Below the pieces are notes generated by a model. It had not been told where the DNA came from. It did not search any database and saw nothing but the letters and a program-made list of their open reading frames with translations. The position numbers and the translations under genes were made by a program. 31,553 bases of DNA from an uncultured Bacteroidales bacterium (GTDB lineage Bacteria; Bacteroidota; Bacteroidia; Bacteroidales; Muribaculaceae), in the NCBI GenBank assembly GCA_900547755.1, contig URIC01000026.1, positions 1 to 31,553 on the forward strand. Direction: 5' to 3'. Shown here one piece after another: positions 1 to 10,100 of the stretch; the first letter of the stretch is position 1, and each line of letters opens with the position of its first letter.

Positions 1-421
1 CGTGGAGGACAATGCGGTCCGGGGCGGCGCTGATTATCTGTGCGAAGGGCTTGTCGGAGTCTTCCAGATATATGTATCCGGTCTTGCAGTCAAAGGTGTA
101 ATCGCTTGCGCGCGATTCCCAAAAGTATCCGTCCGGTCGGTAATATTCCGTGAACTTGCCCTCTTTGACGGAGAACTGTAAACCCAGGTCTGCACCTACG
201 TTGTCGCCTAACACGCGGTCAATGTCAACCTCTTGTCCGTTGCTTGCGAAGTAAGCTACTTTGTCAGTCTCCCATTTGCCGGTGCCGCAGATTTCTTCCA
301 ACGTATTGAACTTGTAATCCTCTGTTTCAGGCTCATTATTGTCAGAACAACCCATAAGCAAGGCAGCTATACAAATTGATAAAACAGAGCAAGAAAGAAT
401 TTTAAAGATACTTTTTTTCAT
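1..421 (-). CDS. Lipoprotein of unknown function (3' part missing)
   Basis: The gene runs off the left window edge; 140 codons are visible. The start ATG is at 421 on the minus strand. The protein opens with a lysine-rich n-region, a hydrophobic stretch and a lipobox ending at Cys27 (LMGC). After the cysteine comes an acidic stretch (SDNNEPETED), of the kind that in Bacteroidota can route lipoproteins to the cell surface. The rest reads like a small soluble domain with tryptophans and tyrosines spaced as in lipocalin-like or META-like Bacteroidales lipoproteins, but I do not recognise a family. A good promoter candidate lies 43-74 nt upstream. Its neighbour lutA is divergent. I am sure about gene and lipoprotein status, not about function. 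Confidence 0.8.
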   Translation of the reverse strand, partial: MKKSIFKILSCSVLSICIAALLMGCSDNNEPETEDYKFNTLEEICGTGKWETDKVAYFASNGQEVDIDRVLGDNVGADLGLQFSVKEGKFTEYYRPDGYFWESRASDYTFDCKTGYIYLEDSDKPFAQIISAAPDRIVLH

Positions 422-463
422 GAATCATTGATTAGTGAAGTTTGTGTTAATAATTTATGGCGG

Positions 464-495
464 CAAAGATAGCGTTTTTAATTAAATAATGCAAA
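464..495 (-). promoter_or_regulatory. Bacteroidota-type promoter for the minus-strand lipoprotein gene
   Basis: Read on the minus strand, TTTG at 495-492 is followed after 20 nt by TATCTTTG at 471-464. This fits the TTTG / TAnnTTTG pattern of the Bacteroidota primary sigma factor. The start codon at 421 is about 40 nt downstream of the -7 box. Confidence 0.65.
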
Positions 496-505
496 TATTT
501 ATTAA

Positions 506-624
506 AAAAACATAAATTTTAGTCGTTGTGGGTCTCCTGACCCACAACTTATATAAGTGTCTTGTATTCAATGATATACGCTTGCGGGTCAGGAGACCCG
601 CAAGGACTGGAAAAACATAAATTT
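506..624. repeat. Nested palindromic repeat flanked by a 14-bp direct repeat
   Basis: Two hairpins, 526-547 and 581-604, share the core GGGTCTCCTGACCC in opposite orientation; each is itself a palindrome. Together they form a larger imperfect palindrome, with AGTC at 521-524 facing GACT at 605-608. The 14-mer AAAAACATAAATTT occurs as an exact direct repeat at 506-519 and 611-624, directly outside the palindrome. The layout resembles a REP/BIME-type or small mobilised palindromic element with a target duplication, lying in the divergent lipoprotein/lutA intergenic region (422-735). Apart from the promoter at 464-495 I see nothing else in that 314-bp gap. Confidence 0.7.
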
Positions 625-735
625 CGGGACGGGATGATTCGAAAGAGGATTCTAAATTGATTCTCATTGTTTCTATATTGGATTTTTGAACAAATCGGAC
701 CGTTGGTTTGTAATTAAAATATAAACTATATCTGT

Positions 736-1481
736 ATGAAAGTCGGATTTTTTGTGCCCTGCTATATGGATGCTCTCGCACCTCAGGCTGCAATCTCGAG
801 TTATAACCTGTTGCGGCGCTTTCCTGAACTTGACGTCGAGTTCATAGACAGTGCCGTTTGTTGCGCGTTGCCCTTTACAGACATGGGCTACGACCGTCAT
901 GCCTGTAAGATAGAGACCCGTCTGGTGCCGCTGTTGCGGGGCTATGACGCGGTGGTTGTCCCCTCGGGAGTGTGTACGGACCAGTTCCGCGCGCATTTCG
1001 ATTCCGTGGAACAGACCGAGGAGGTGAAGCGTATACGCGCGAGTGTGTACGACGTGGTGGAGTTTCTGCACGACGTGTTGCAGGTCAAGGCTCTGCCCTG
1101 GGCGCACTTCCCGCACAAGGTGGCGCTGCACAACGGCTGCCACTCGCTGCGCTATCTGAGGCAGGCTCGGGCCACCGAGCTTGTGGAGCCGGACTTCTCC
1201 AAGACCGCCGACCTGCTCGATATGGTGGACGGCCTGGAGATATGCTACGCCACCCGGCGCGACGAGTGCTGCGGGTTCGGCGGCATTTTCGCCCTTTGGG
1301 ACGCTCCGTGCGCCGGGCAGATGGGCCTGGACAAGGTGAAGGACTATGAGGCCAACGGGTTGCATTACGTCACTTCGGCGGACTTCTCCTGCCTTATCCA
1401 CCAGAGCACGGTGGCGCGCAAGTATGGCATAGACCTGAAGATGTACTATATAGCGGAAATATTAAACGGAGACGCAAAGCC

Positions 1482-1485
<4 letters not shown>
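736..1485 (+). CDS. lutA: LutA/YkgE family lactate utilisation protein A
   Basis: A 249-aa protein of the cysteine-rich CCG-domain family. LutA is one of three subunits (LutABC) that oxidise L-lactate to pyruvate with iron-sulfur clusters, as established for Bacillus LutABC and related YkgEFG proteins. Visible motifs are an N-terminal Cys pair (C42-C43 followed by a proline-containing turn), PSGVC with C80, a mid-protein HNGCH (132-136), and the second CCG motif ECCGFGG (C178-C179). The length matches the family. The gene heads an operon, and its stop codon overlaps the lutB start as ATGA. The exact operon promoter is unclear; no good TAnnTTTG box stands out just upstream. Confidence 0.92.
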
Positions 1486-2860
<1,375 letters not shown>

Positions 2861-2864
<4 letters not shown>

Positions 2865-3439
2865 CATCACGCGAGGCAATATTGGGCCGTATACGTGCGG
2901 CGCACAGAGAGGACACGCCGCATCCGGAGGTGAAAATGTATGAGGTGCCGGGGGATGCTTTGGCAAACTTCGAGCGTAAGCTCAGGGGCTTTGACGGACA
3001 GTCGATGCGTTTCGGCTCCCGCGCCGAGGCCCTGGAATGGCTCGGGAGCAAGATTAATGTCGGGGAGCAGGTGATTTTCTCGTCACTTCCGGATTTCAAG
3101 GGAAATATTTCGGCGGAAGAACTTGCCGACCCGCACGCCGCCAATGTGGTGCAGGTCTGTGTGGGAGAGGGGGAGCTTGGCGTGGGCGAGACCGGTTCGG
3201 TGTGGGTCACGGACCGCTCGCTGGGTATCGTGGCTGCGGCATTGTTCTGTACGGACCTTTATCTGTTGCTTGACTCCCGAAAGATTGTAGGCGGTCTGCA
3301 CGAGGCATACAAGAGTGTTGGCTTCGGAAGCACTCATTACGGCGCGTTCTACACTGGGCCCTCAGCCACCGCCGACATCGAGGCCGTACACATCACCGGC
3401 GCACAGGGGGAAATCTCCCTGACAGTCCTGCTTTACTGA
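2861..3439 (+). CDS. lutC: LutC/YkgG family lactate utilisation protein (LUD domain)
   Basis: A 192-aa LUD-domain protein, third subunit of the lactate oxidation system. I chose the ATG at 2861 because it follows a strong purine-rich site (AAGGAGGGAAAG) and overlaps the lutB stop as ATGA; an in-frame start at 2774 would lie deep inside lutB. The glycine-rich LUD signature GVGETGS followed by VWVTD lies around residues 107-118, as expected for LutC. No lactate permease or regulator gene is adjacent, so uptake and control must be encoded elsewhere. Confidence 0.9.
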
Positions 3440-3442
3440 GGC

Positions 3443-3467
3443 ACCGAAAAAACTCTGATTTTTCGGT
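3443..3467 (+). terminator. Weak hairpin after lutC
   Basis: ACCGAAAAA (3443-3451) can pair with TTTTTCGGT (3459-3467) around a 7-nt loop. The stem is A/T-rich, lies 3 nt after the lutC stop and is followed by a mixed T-rich stretch. It may end the lut transcript or act as a partial terminator ahead of the next operon. Confidence 0.4.
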
Positions 3468-3517
3468 CATTTTCAGGACGTAATCGAGTAGACATCGGTT
3501 AATTCAAAAAAAAATTG

Positions 3518-3525
3518 TAATTTTG
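3518..3525 (+). promoter_or_regulatory. Candidate -7 box for the five-gene vWA/tubulin-like/Hsp70-like operon
   Basis: TAATTTTG at 3518-3525 fits the Bacteroidota TAnnTTTG -7 box, preceded by an A-rich run. A clear TTTG -33 box is not visible at the usual distance. The start codon of the first operon gene is 77 nt downstream. Confidence 0.5.
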
Positions 3526-3602
3526 TAGCTAATGTGGCGCTGAGGCGACACGTGGATTTTGATATAATCGGTAAGTAAACAGACTCGCATCACGTTCTTG
3601 GA

Positions 3603-5129
3603 ATGTTAGGTAAAGACTTGAATTTCAAATCAATATACAGGCGCATCACCCTGCTTGGGATGGTGTGCCTGAGTGTGTGTCTGCTCCTGTGTGCCCTAAC
3701 TTCGTGCGGAGAGGAGCGCGGTCAGTTGGAGCAGAAGATTCAGGAGGCTGTGCAAGACCCGGCCATGCTTAATGAACAGACATTCAATGAGTTGGTCGCT
3801 ATTATCACTGCCTCGCCGGAAGACTATCGGCAATTTCTGACAGAAAACGGACGTGTGGATTTATCCAGGCTCCAGGAACTGGTGGACCGCATAGGCAAAC
3901 GCCACAATCCCGAGTTTGTCTGGAACCTGAGCGAATACGGGGGCGCGGTAAATGGCCCTCTAAGCCTGCGGCTGATGCTGGAACGCAGCGGGTCAATGGA
4001 CGGATACGACGCGCGTAGCGGCAGCGGCGACTTCAAACGCGCTGTGGGCGAGATGCTTACACGTTTCCCCGGCGATTCCAAGGAGGTGTTCATAGTCAAC
4101 GACGGTGTGTATCCTTACACCGGCTCGCTCAACTCCTTTGTGCAGGACAAGGATATCTTCAGCTCCACAAAAGGGGTGGGAGACCCCTCATATACCGATT
4201 TCGCAAAAATCTTTGACTTCGCGCTTACCGACACAGTGCCTGAGCGGATTACAGTCCTCGTCACAGACATGATTTATTCGCCGCGAGACACCCGGGGGGT
4301 CAGCGCCAGCAAGATATTCAACGAGGCGGGGACATTGGCCACGACCCTTTTCACATCCCATAAGGACAAGAGCGTGATAGTGGTGAAGCTGACGGGTGAT
4401 TTTCACGGCACCTATTACCCCTATTCGCGCCCTTCGGGTGTGAATTATTCAGGCTCACGTCCTTACTATATGATTGTCATAGGGTCTGCTTCGGCCATGC
4501 AGAAGCTGCGTGGAGATTCCGGGTATGCCTCTTTCGCGGACTTCGGCTCCTTGCCCGGCTATGAGGCGGACTACTTCTTCAACCGCAACAGATTGCCGCT
4601 CGGCTACTACGGAGTGATGCCCCGAGGCAAGGGTACGACAGGCTCATACGAGCTGGCCGGTGACGGCGACGGAGCGGCCCATGCGCTGAAAGAGGTGAGA
4701 GGAGAGAAAGGAGACGGACTCTTTACCCTGCGTGTGGCCGTAGACCTGAGCCAGGTGCCCGCTACCGACGATTATCTTTGCGACAAGGCGAATTACGAGG
4801 CCGACGGAGGCCTGACGATAGAAAAAGTGGAGGCTGTGACGCCGGCCATGACCGATGCGCGCACCAAGCGATACCTGGAGAAGGCGACTCACCTGATTAC
4901 CTTGAAAGGGTCGGCCAGGAATCTGCCTGAACGGAGTACCGTCACTCTGAAGAACCGTATGCCCTCCTGGATAGCGCAGTCCACCGCCGAGAGCGATGCC
5001 GAACCGGCGGCCCCCGGCTTCTCCACTTCCACTTTCGGCCTGCTCCCGTTCATGCAGGGAATATATTCGGCGTACTACGGCACGGCCTCTGTACCCGATT
5101 TTATAAACTTTACCATTAGTTTTAAATAA
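3603..5129 (+). CDS. vWA-like lipoprotein, first gene of the cytoskeletal-type operon
   Basis: A 508-aa secreted lipoprotein. A hydrophobic segment at residues about 16-31 ends in the lipobox LTSC with Cys35, followed by GEERG. Residues about 40-105 look helical. From about 120 a von Willebrand A-like fold is suggested by LERSGSM (126-132), a MIDAS-type motif with Glu in place of the usual first Asp, by a threonine in the YTDF segment near 198, and by ITVLVTDM (216-223), the usual second Asp strand. Residues 340-508 form a further domain I do not recognise. It is 5 nt from the next gene and clearly part of one operon. vWA domains usually bind protein partners through a metal ion; the Glu substitution may alter or abolish this. 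Product type fairly sure, role unknown. Confidence 0.7.
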   Translation: MLGKDLNFKSIYRRITLLGMVCLSVCLLLCALTSCGEERGQLEQKIQEAVQDPAMLNEQTFNELVAIITASPEDYRQFLTENGRVDLSRLQELVDRIGKRHNPEFVWNLSEYGGAVNGPLSLRLMLERSGSMDGYDARSGSGDFKRAVGEMLTRFPGDSKEVFIVNDGVYPYTGSLNSFVQDKDIFSSTKGVGDPSYTDFAKIFDFALTDTVPERITVLVTDMIYSPRDTRGVSASKIFNEAGTLATTLFTSHKDKSVIVVKLTGDFHGTYYPYSRPSGVNYSGSRPYYMIVIGSASAMQKLRGDSGYASFADFGSLPGYEADYFFNRNRLPLGYYGVMPRGKGTTGSYELAGDGDGAAHALKEVRGEKGDGLFTLRVAVDLSQVPATDDYLCDKANYEADGGLTIEKVEAVTPAMTDARTKRYLEKATHLITLKGSARNLPERSTVTLKNRMPSWIAQSTAESDAEPAAPGFSTSTFGLLPFMQGIYSAYYGTASVPDFINFTISFK

Positions 5130-5134
5130 TATAC

Positions 5135-5617
5135 ATGAGACCTCAGACAAAATATGCGTTACTTATGGGAGGAATACTTCTGACGGTGATGTACCTGGTG
5201 TCAGGCGGCCGGATATTCACTTCCGTTTACCTGGGAGTGCCCGACGCGGAGGGTAACCTGGACATGATGCGGGAAGACCTCAAGTCCTGGACTCTCCACC
5301 TGAGCGCCCTGACAGCCGTTCTTCCCTGGCTTATGGCCGTAATGTTCTACTATATCATCGACTCGGTGAATTTCGACCGATGGTGGAACTGGCTGATAGT
5401 GTTGTGCCTGACGGCGTCGCTGTCGGCCTGGGGCGGCATCAATATGCTGGAACGGCTCATGGAACGGTTGGAGCCGGGCCTGAGCGACTACTATTCTCCT
5501 TATCTCGCACCCATGGCAGGGTGGTGCGCTGTCTTCTCGGCCATACTGTTTGTGCTGGCCTCCTTCGCCTGCCGGTGGTGGAGCACCAACTGCCGACATA
5601 CTCCTTTCCCTCAATAA
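5135..5617 (+). CDS. Four-helix inner-membrane protein of the operon
   Basis: A 160-aa protein with four predicted membrane segments at about residues 7-25, 54-76, 84-103 and 123-146. A roughly 30-residue loop (GRIFTSVYLGVPDAEG onward) joins helices 1 and 2, and a short acidic loop joins 3 and 4. It has no catalytic motif that I recognise. It lies 5 nt after the vWA-like lipoprotein gene and 9 nt before the tubulin-like gene, so it is probably co-translated. By position it is a good candidate for the membrane anchor or channel component of the same machine. Family unknown to me. Confidence 0.75.
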   Translation: MRPQTKYALLMGGILLTVMYLVSGGRIFTSVYLGVPDAEGNLDMMREDLKSWTLHLSALTAVLPWLMAVMFYYIIDSVNFDRWWNWLIVLCLTASLSAWGGINMLERLMERLEPGLSDYYSPYLAPMAGWCAVFSAILFVLASFACRWWSTNCRHTPFPQ

Positions 5618-5626
5618 ACAGAAATC

Positions 5627-7141
5627 ATGCGACTCTTTATTTTCGCCATAGGGGGCACCGGCTCCCGTGTACTCAAATCCCTGACGATGCTGTGTGCCGC
5701 CGGTGTCCGTCCGCGTGACCCCGCCACCGGCGCGCCGATGGAGCGTTTCGAGATAGTGCCTATGATTGTCGACCCGCACCAGAGCGGTCAGGATGTGAAG
5801 CGTACAGTGGAATTGCTGCGGGATTATGTGAAGATACGCAAATCCATATATACGGACCTTGACAGGGCCGATGGCTTCTTCGCCGCAAAAATCAGCACCC
5901 TGAAGTCGCTGATGCCTGACAGCGGCGCGCCTCTGCCAGACTCTTTCCTCTTCAACATGAGCGCGGTCGAGCGCATGAAGTTCAGCGAGTTCATAGACTA
6001 CAACGGACTGGACGAGGAGAACCAGGCGCTGATGCAGATGCTATTCTCCGCCGGACAGTTGGACACCTCCATGCGCATCGGTTTCGTGGGGGCGCCAAAC
6101 ATAGGCAGCGTGGCCCTGAACCGCTTCAAGGACTCAGAGGAATTTCACGCTTTCGGCAATGTGATAGGGGAGGGAGACCGCATCTTCTTCATCTCTTCGA
6201 TTTTCGGAGGCACCGGTGCCGCAGGTTTCCCGATAATGGTCAAGAATATGCGTCATGCGCAGGATGCAGACATCACTGGCCGAGGATACCTGCACACTGC
6301 CAGGATAGGAGCGTTGACAGTACTCCCGTACTTCAACATAGAGCATGACGCCGAGTCAGCCATCAACAAGAGCGACTTCCTGGTAAAGACGCGCTCGGCC
6401 CTGCACTACTACGACAAGGCGCTCACCGCCGAGGGGCGTTCTCTTGTGGATACTATCTATTACCTTGGCGACAAGGCTGTATCGGCTCCTTATACCAACG
6501 ACCCGGGAGAACATGGACAGAAGAACGCCGCCCATCTGATAGAGCTGACGGGGGCCCTGTCGGTGTTTGACTTCGCCGGCAAAAGCGACGACGACCTTAT
6601 GCCTCCGGTGCGTGCCTACGAGTATGGTCTGGACCGCGACACAGGCAATGTGGACTTCACCGCTCTCGCCTCCTCTTCCCGATCCCTGACCGCTGTCCCG
6701 CTGCTGTCGCTGCATCTGCTCTCTCTGTTCCTGGACCGCAAGATGGCGGAGTGCATGGGACGCGGCTTCACCAAGGATTCTCCGGAGATGAACCGCGATT
6801 TCCTGTCCTCGGACCCATACAGGGCTCTTACCCAGGGCTTTTTCCCTGCCTACTGGGACTGGTTGGAAGAGATGGAGGGCAACCATCGGCATGTTAACCT
6901 CTTCGACCTGGACAACGCCGGGAAACTGGAGCGGATATTGTGCGGAATAGAACCCAAGAAAGGGGTATTCGGCAATTCGCGCCTGAGTTATGACGACATT
7001 TTCTCCAAACTGAACTCCATAAGCAAGAAATACAACGGCAAGCTGCCGAAAGACCGGCTGATGCGTAAGCTGATGCTGCTCTTCCACGAGGCCGCCCTCT
7101 CGATTGTCGCATCCAAATATCCCGCACTTAACACTTTCTGA
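5627..7141 (+). CDS. Tubulin/FtsZ-like GTPase candidate
   Basis: A 504-aa protein without signal peptide, so cytoplasmic. It starts with a Rossmann-type strand and a glycine loop, FAIGGTGSRV (residues 6-15), as at the N-terminus of FtsZ/tubulin relatives. VDP at 48-50 follows a second beta strand. A second glycine loop, FGGTGAAG (193-200), follows a hydrophobic strand (IFFIS) and resembles the tubulin signature [SAG]GGTG[SA]G, with Phe and Ala as deviations. The distance between the loops is larger than in FtsZ, which implies an insertion of about 90 residues. A long C-terminal part (about 310-504) is helical and unrecognised. The combination resembles the Pfam Tubulin_2 (tubulin-like) group. 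An alternative is another nucleotide-binding Rossmann protein. It is flanked by a membrane protein gene (9 nt) and the Hsp70-like gene (4 nt). Confidence 0.6.
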   Translation: MRLFIFAIGGTGSRVLKSLTMLCAAGVRPRDPATGAPMERFEIVPMIVDPHQSGQDVKRTVELLRDYVKIRKSIYTDLDRADGFFAAKISTLKSLMPDSGAPLPDSFLFNMSAVERMKFSEFIDYNGLDEENQALMQMLFSAGQLDTSMRIGFVGAPNIGSVALNRFKDSEEFHAFGNVIGEGDRIFFISSIFGGTGAAGFPIMVKNMRHAQDADITGRGYLHTARIGALTVLPYFNIEHDAESAINKSDFLVKTRSALHYYDKALTAEGRSLVDTIYYLGDKAVSAPYTNDPGEHGQKNAAHLIELTGALSVFDFAGKSDDDLMPPVRAYEYGLDRDTGNVDFTALASSSRSLTAVPLLSLHLLSLFLDRKMAECMGRGFTKDSPEMNRDFLSSDPYRALTQGFFPAYWDWLEEMEGNHRHVNLFDLDNAGKLERILCGIEPKKGVFGNSRLSYDDIFSKLNSISKKYNGKLPKDRLMRKLMLLFHEAALSIVASKYPALNTF

Positions 7142-7145
7142 CGAC

Positions 7146-10100
7146 ATGAGCAAGATTCTCTCATACAGCGACAATACCACCGGGTCAGGATGGATTTCGC
7201 GCGACCCGTACAGCGGCGATGACATAGCCCGAATCACCGACCCCAACGGCGACCTGGTGGAGCGTCCCCGCACCTCCATCCCCAGCCCCTTCGCACGTGT
7301 GGACCTCGTGGCTACCGCTTTCGCCACGTTGGCCTCCTCGGGCCTTAAAGGAGCCGCCATGCACCACAGGCTGGTGAGCGACGCTCTGGACGTGGCCCAG
7401 CTGCTGTTCGGCTATTCCGGATTCGCCGACAAGGTGAAGCTGTTGCGCTGGCATCCGGCCCGCTGCCTGGACCGTATGCGCTCCGGCAGTGAGGCGCACC
7501 GTCTGTTGGCCGACACACTGGCCCTCTACATGGATTCCGACCGCGAGGCATATAACTTCGATACCGAAGACCCGTGGTATATACTTACTTATCGCAACCG
7601 GGCCATAGGCGCCACCTGCCCCGGCACCTTCACCTTCGGGGCTCCCTGCGAAGGTCCGGTGGAGGACCTGATGATAGAGGAGGGCGTGCCCATGTTCAGC
7701 CGCGCCGTGCGCCATCTATGGCAGAGGGACGCCGACTTCGTGGTCTACTTCGTACACTGGTTCAACGCCAATCCCGAGGTGCGTCGGCGGCTGAAAGGAG
7801 TGTATGACTATGTGCTTGTAAATCTGGAAGAGATACGTAGCCGCAACCCTGATTTGTATGCCCGTATCACAGCCCGTGTGGGGAATCCGCATGCCATGCG
7901 TGTCGAAGCCGCCGCCGACCTGCGCGCCTCGCTGGACACCGGTTATTCTCCCTTTGAGGGCGAGGTGCGTCCCCGTGTTCTTGGACAGCCTCTGTATATG
8001 CGCCGCGACGAGGACACTCTGCGCGGGCCCAGAGAGAGCGATTTCCTGCTCCTCCCCTCGCTGCCGCAGCCTGAGGATGAGCCATTGCCCTTAGTGCTGA
8101 GACAGGGCTTCACCAGCCCCGGCACCGAGCCATACATATATATTACACGCCCCTGGAGCGATGCCACCCTTGTGGAGACCGGAGGGGTGGAACCGGAGGC
8201 CCGCGTGCTTCCCGGCACCTCGGTGGCCTACCCCTGGGTCACCGACTGCGACTTCTTAGAGGATGAAATAATAGAGTTGGCCACCCCGGTGGACTCCGCC
8301 CACTTCTTTGACGGCAACCTTGTCAAGAACCATGCGGACTCCCCCAACGGATTCCTGCTCCCCCTGAAGCCCCTGTTCTTCCGCTACTTCCCCGCCACAT
8401 ACCTTACCGGCAACGTGGTGCCGGGCTGCAAGGTCCTGGAGATGCGCCACACCGAGGGGGTAGTGACTGTGACCCTGCGTGTGCCGGTGCGCAAGGGATA
8501 TGTGGAGCTTGTCAAGACCTACCGTCGCGAGGGAAACAGCTCCGACGGCCTGATAGTGCCCGAAACCATTGTCTCGGTGGCGGTGATGCCCTTTATCCGT
8601 ACCGGTATCGGGGATATGTACAACGTGCGCCTCTTTGATATGATGCCGGACTCCGCCGCCTCCATATCCTTCTACGCAAACGCCGTGGCGGCTCCGCTTC
8701 CGGTGCCTGAGCCGCAGGAGCGCACCCTTACCCGCGCCATGCGCACCTTATACCATGAGGTAGACCATACCTGGGACTACGCTCGTATAGAGACGGCGTC
8801 CCGCGACGGCCGCGACCGCTGTAGGGGAGTGATGCTTCCGCTTTGGAGCGAATACCATGCCGGCCCTGCCAGCCACGTGTTTGCCGTGGACTTCGGTACC
8901 ACCAATTCACATGTGGAGTACAGCGTGGACGATTCCCCTGCACGTCCGCTGGAGTTCTCCGAAAGCTCGGCGCAGACACTTGTGGCGACTCTTGACGCTC
9001 CCGGTTCTCTGGCCCAGGCCGACACTCTGCTGGATGTGGAGTTTGTGCCGCGCGGCATAGGGGATGCCTACGGTTTCCCCCTGCGTACGGCCCTGGCCCG
9101 CAACGATACATCCGCCTCCTCTCCCCGCGCGCTGATGAGCGTGAACATACCTTTCCTGTACGAGCGCAAAGCCTTCAACGGCTACAAGGTAAGCACTTCG
9201 CTCAAATGGAGCGAGGACTCGGTGCTGTCCGAGCAATTCCTGCGCGAACTGATGATGCTGATACGCATCCGTGTGTTGCTGGACAACGCTTCTACCCGGA
9301 ATGTCCGCATAGTCTATTTCTATCCTGTGAGCATGAGCCGGTCACTGCAGAACCGCTACATGACTCTCTGGGAAAATCTTTATATGCGTTATCTTGACCC
9401 GCAGAAAAGCGATGTCCGCGCCTATCCGGAGTCCGTGGCCCCGGCATTCTTCTACAGCGACAACACCTCCGAGGGCACCGACTATGTGAGCATAGACATA
9501 GGAGGCGGTTCCTCAGATGTGGTGGTATATAAATCCGATGAAGAGGGACTCTGTTCCGACCCGGCGCTGATAGCTTCCTTCCGCTTTGCCGGCGACGTGC
9601 TGTTCGGGGATGCCTTCTCCGAGGCCGACGCGGACAACAATCCCATGCTGAAGCGCTATATATCTTATTTCTCATCGCGTCTTACCGCCGACCCGTCTCT
9701 CTCTTATCTGAATGTGATTCTCTCCGACATAGCGGCCACCAAGCGCAGCCGTGACATAAGCGCTTGTCTCTTTTCCGTCGAGAACGCACCCGCGCTACGC
9801 AACCTTCCGGCTCTGGACCGTGCCCCCTTCTCCTTCAACTCGCTTTTGGGTGATGACGCGCGGCTCAAACCGGTGTTTGTCTATTTCCACACCGCCCTGA
9901 TATACTATGTGGCGCACCTCATGAGGCATGCAGGGATAGACAAACCGCGTAAGATTTGCTTCAGCGGCACCGGCTCCAAGGTGCTTAACATCCTGGGCCG
10001 TCCGGACCTTGTGGAGGACTACACCCGCCATATCCTCGAGTACGTGTGGGGCAAGGACTATGATTCCGCCTCCCCTTTCTCGCTCCGCATAGAGCGTGAG

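Noticed and set aside
506..624. CRISPR array
   Set aside because: Only two palindromic units in opposite orientation, no regular spacers and no cas genes.
673..1401. Long open frame on the minus strand opposite lutA
   Set aside because: It lies fully antisense to a clear LutA gene, and the translated sequence has no family features; a shadow frame of a GC-rich gene.
7104..7145. Upstream ATG extending the Hsp70-like protein by 14 residues
   Set aside because: It would overlap the preceding gene by 38 nt; the ATG at 7146 gives normal 4-nt spacing.
6356..7360. 334-codon minus-strand open frame across the tubulin-like/ATPase junction
   Set aside because: Antisense to two well-supported, tightly spaced genes, and low-information sequence.
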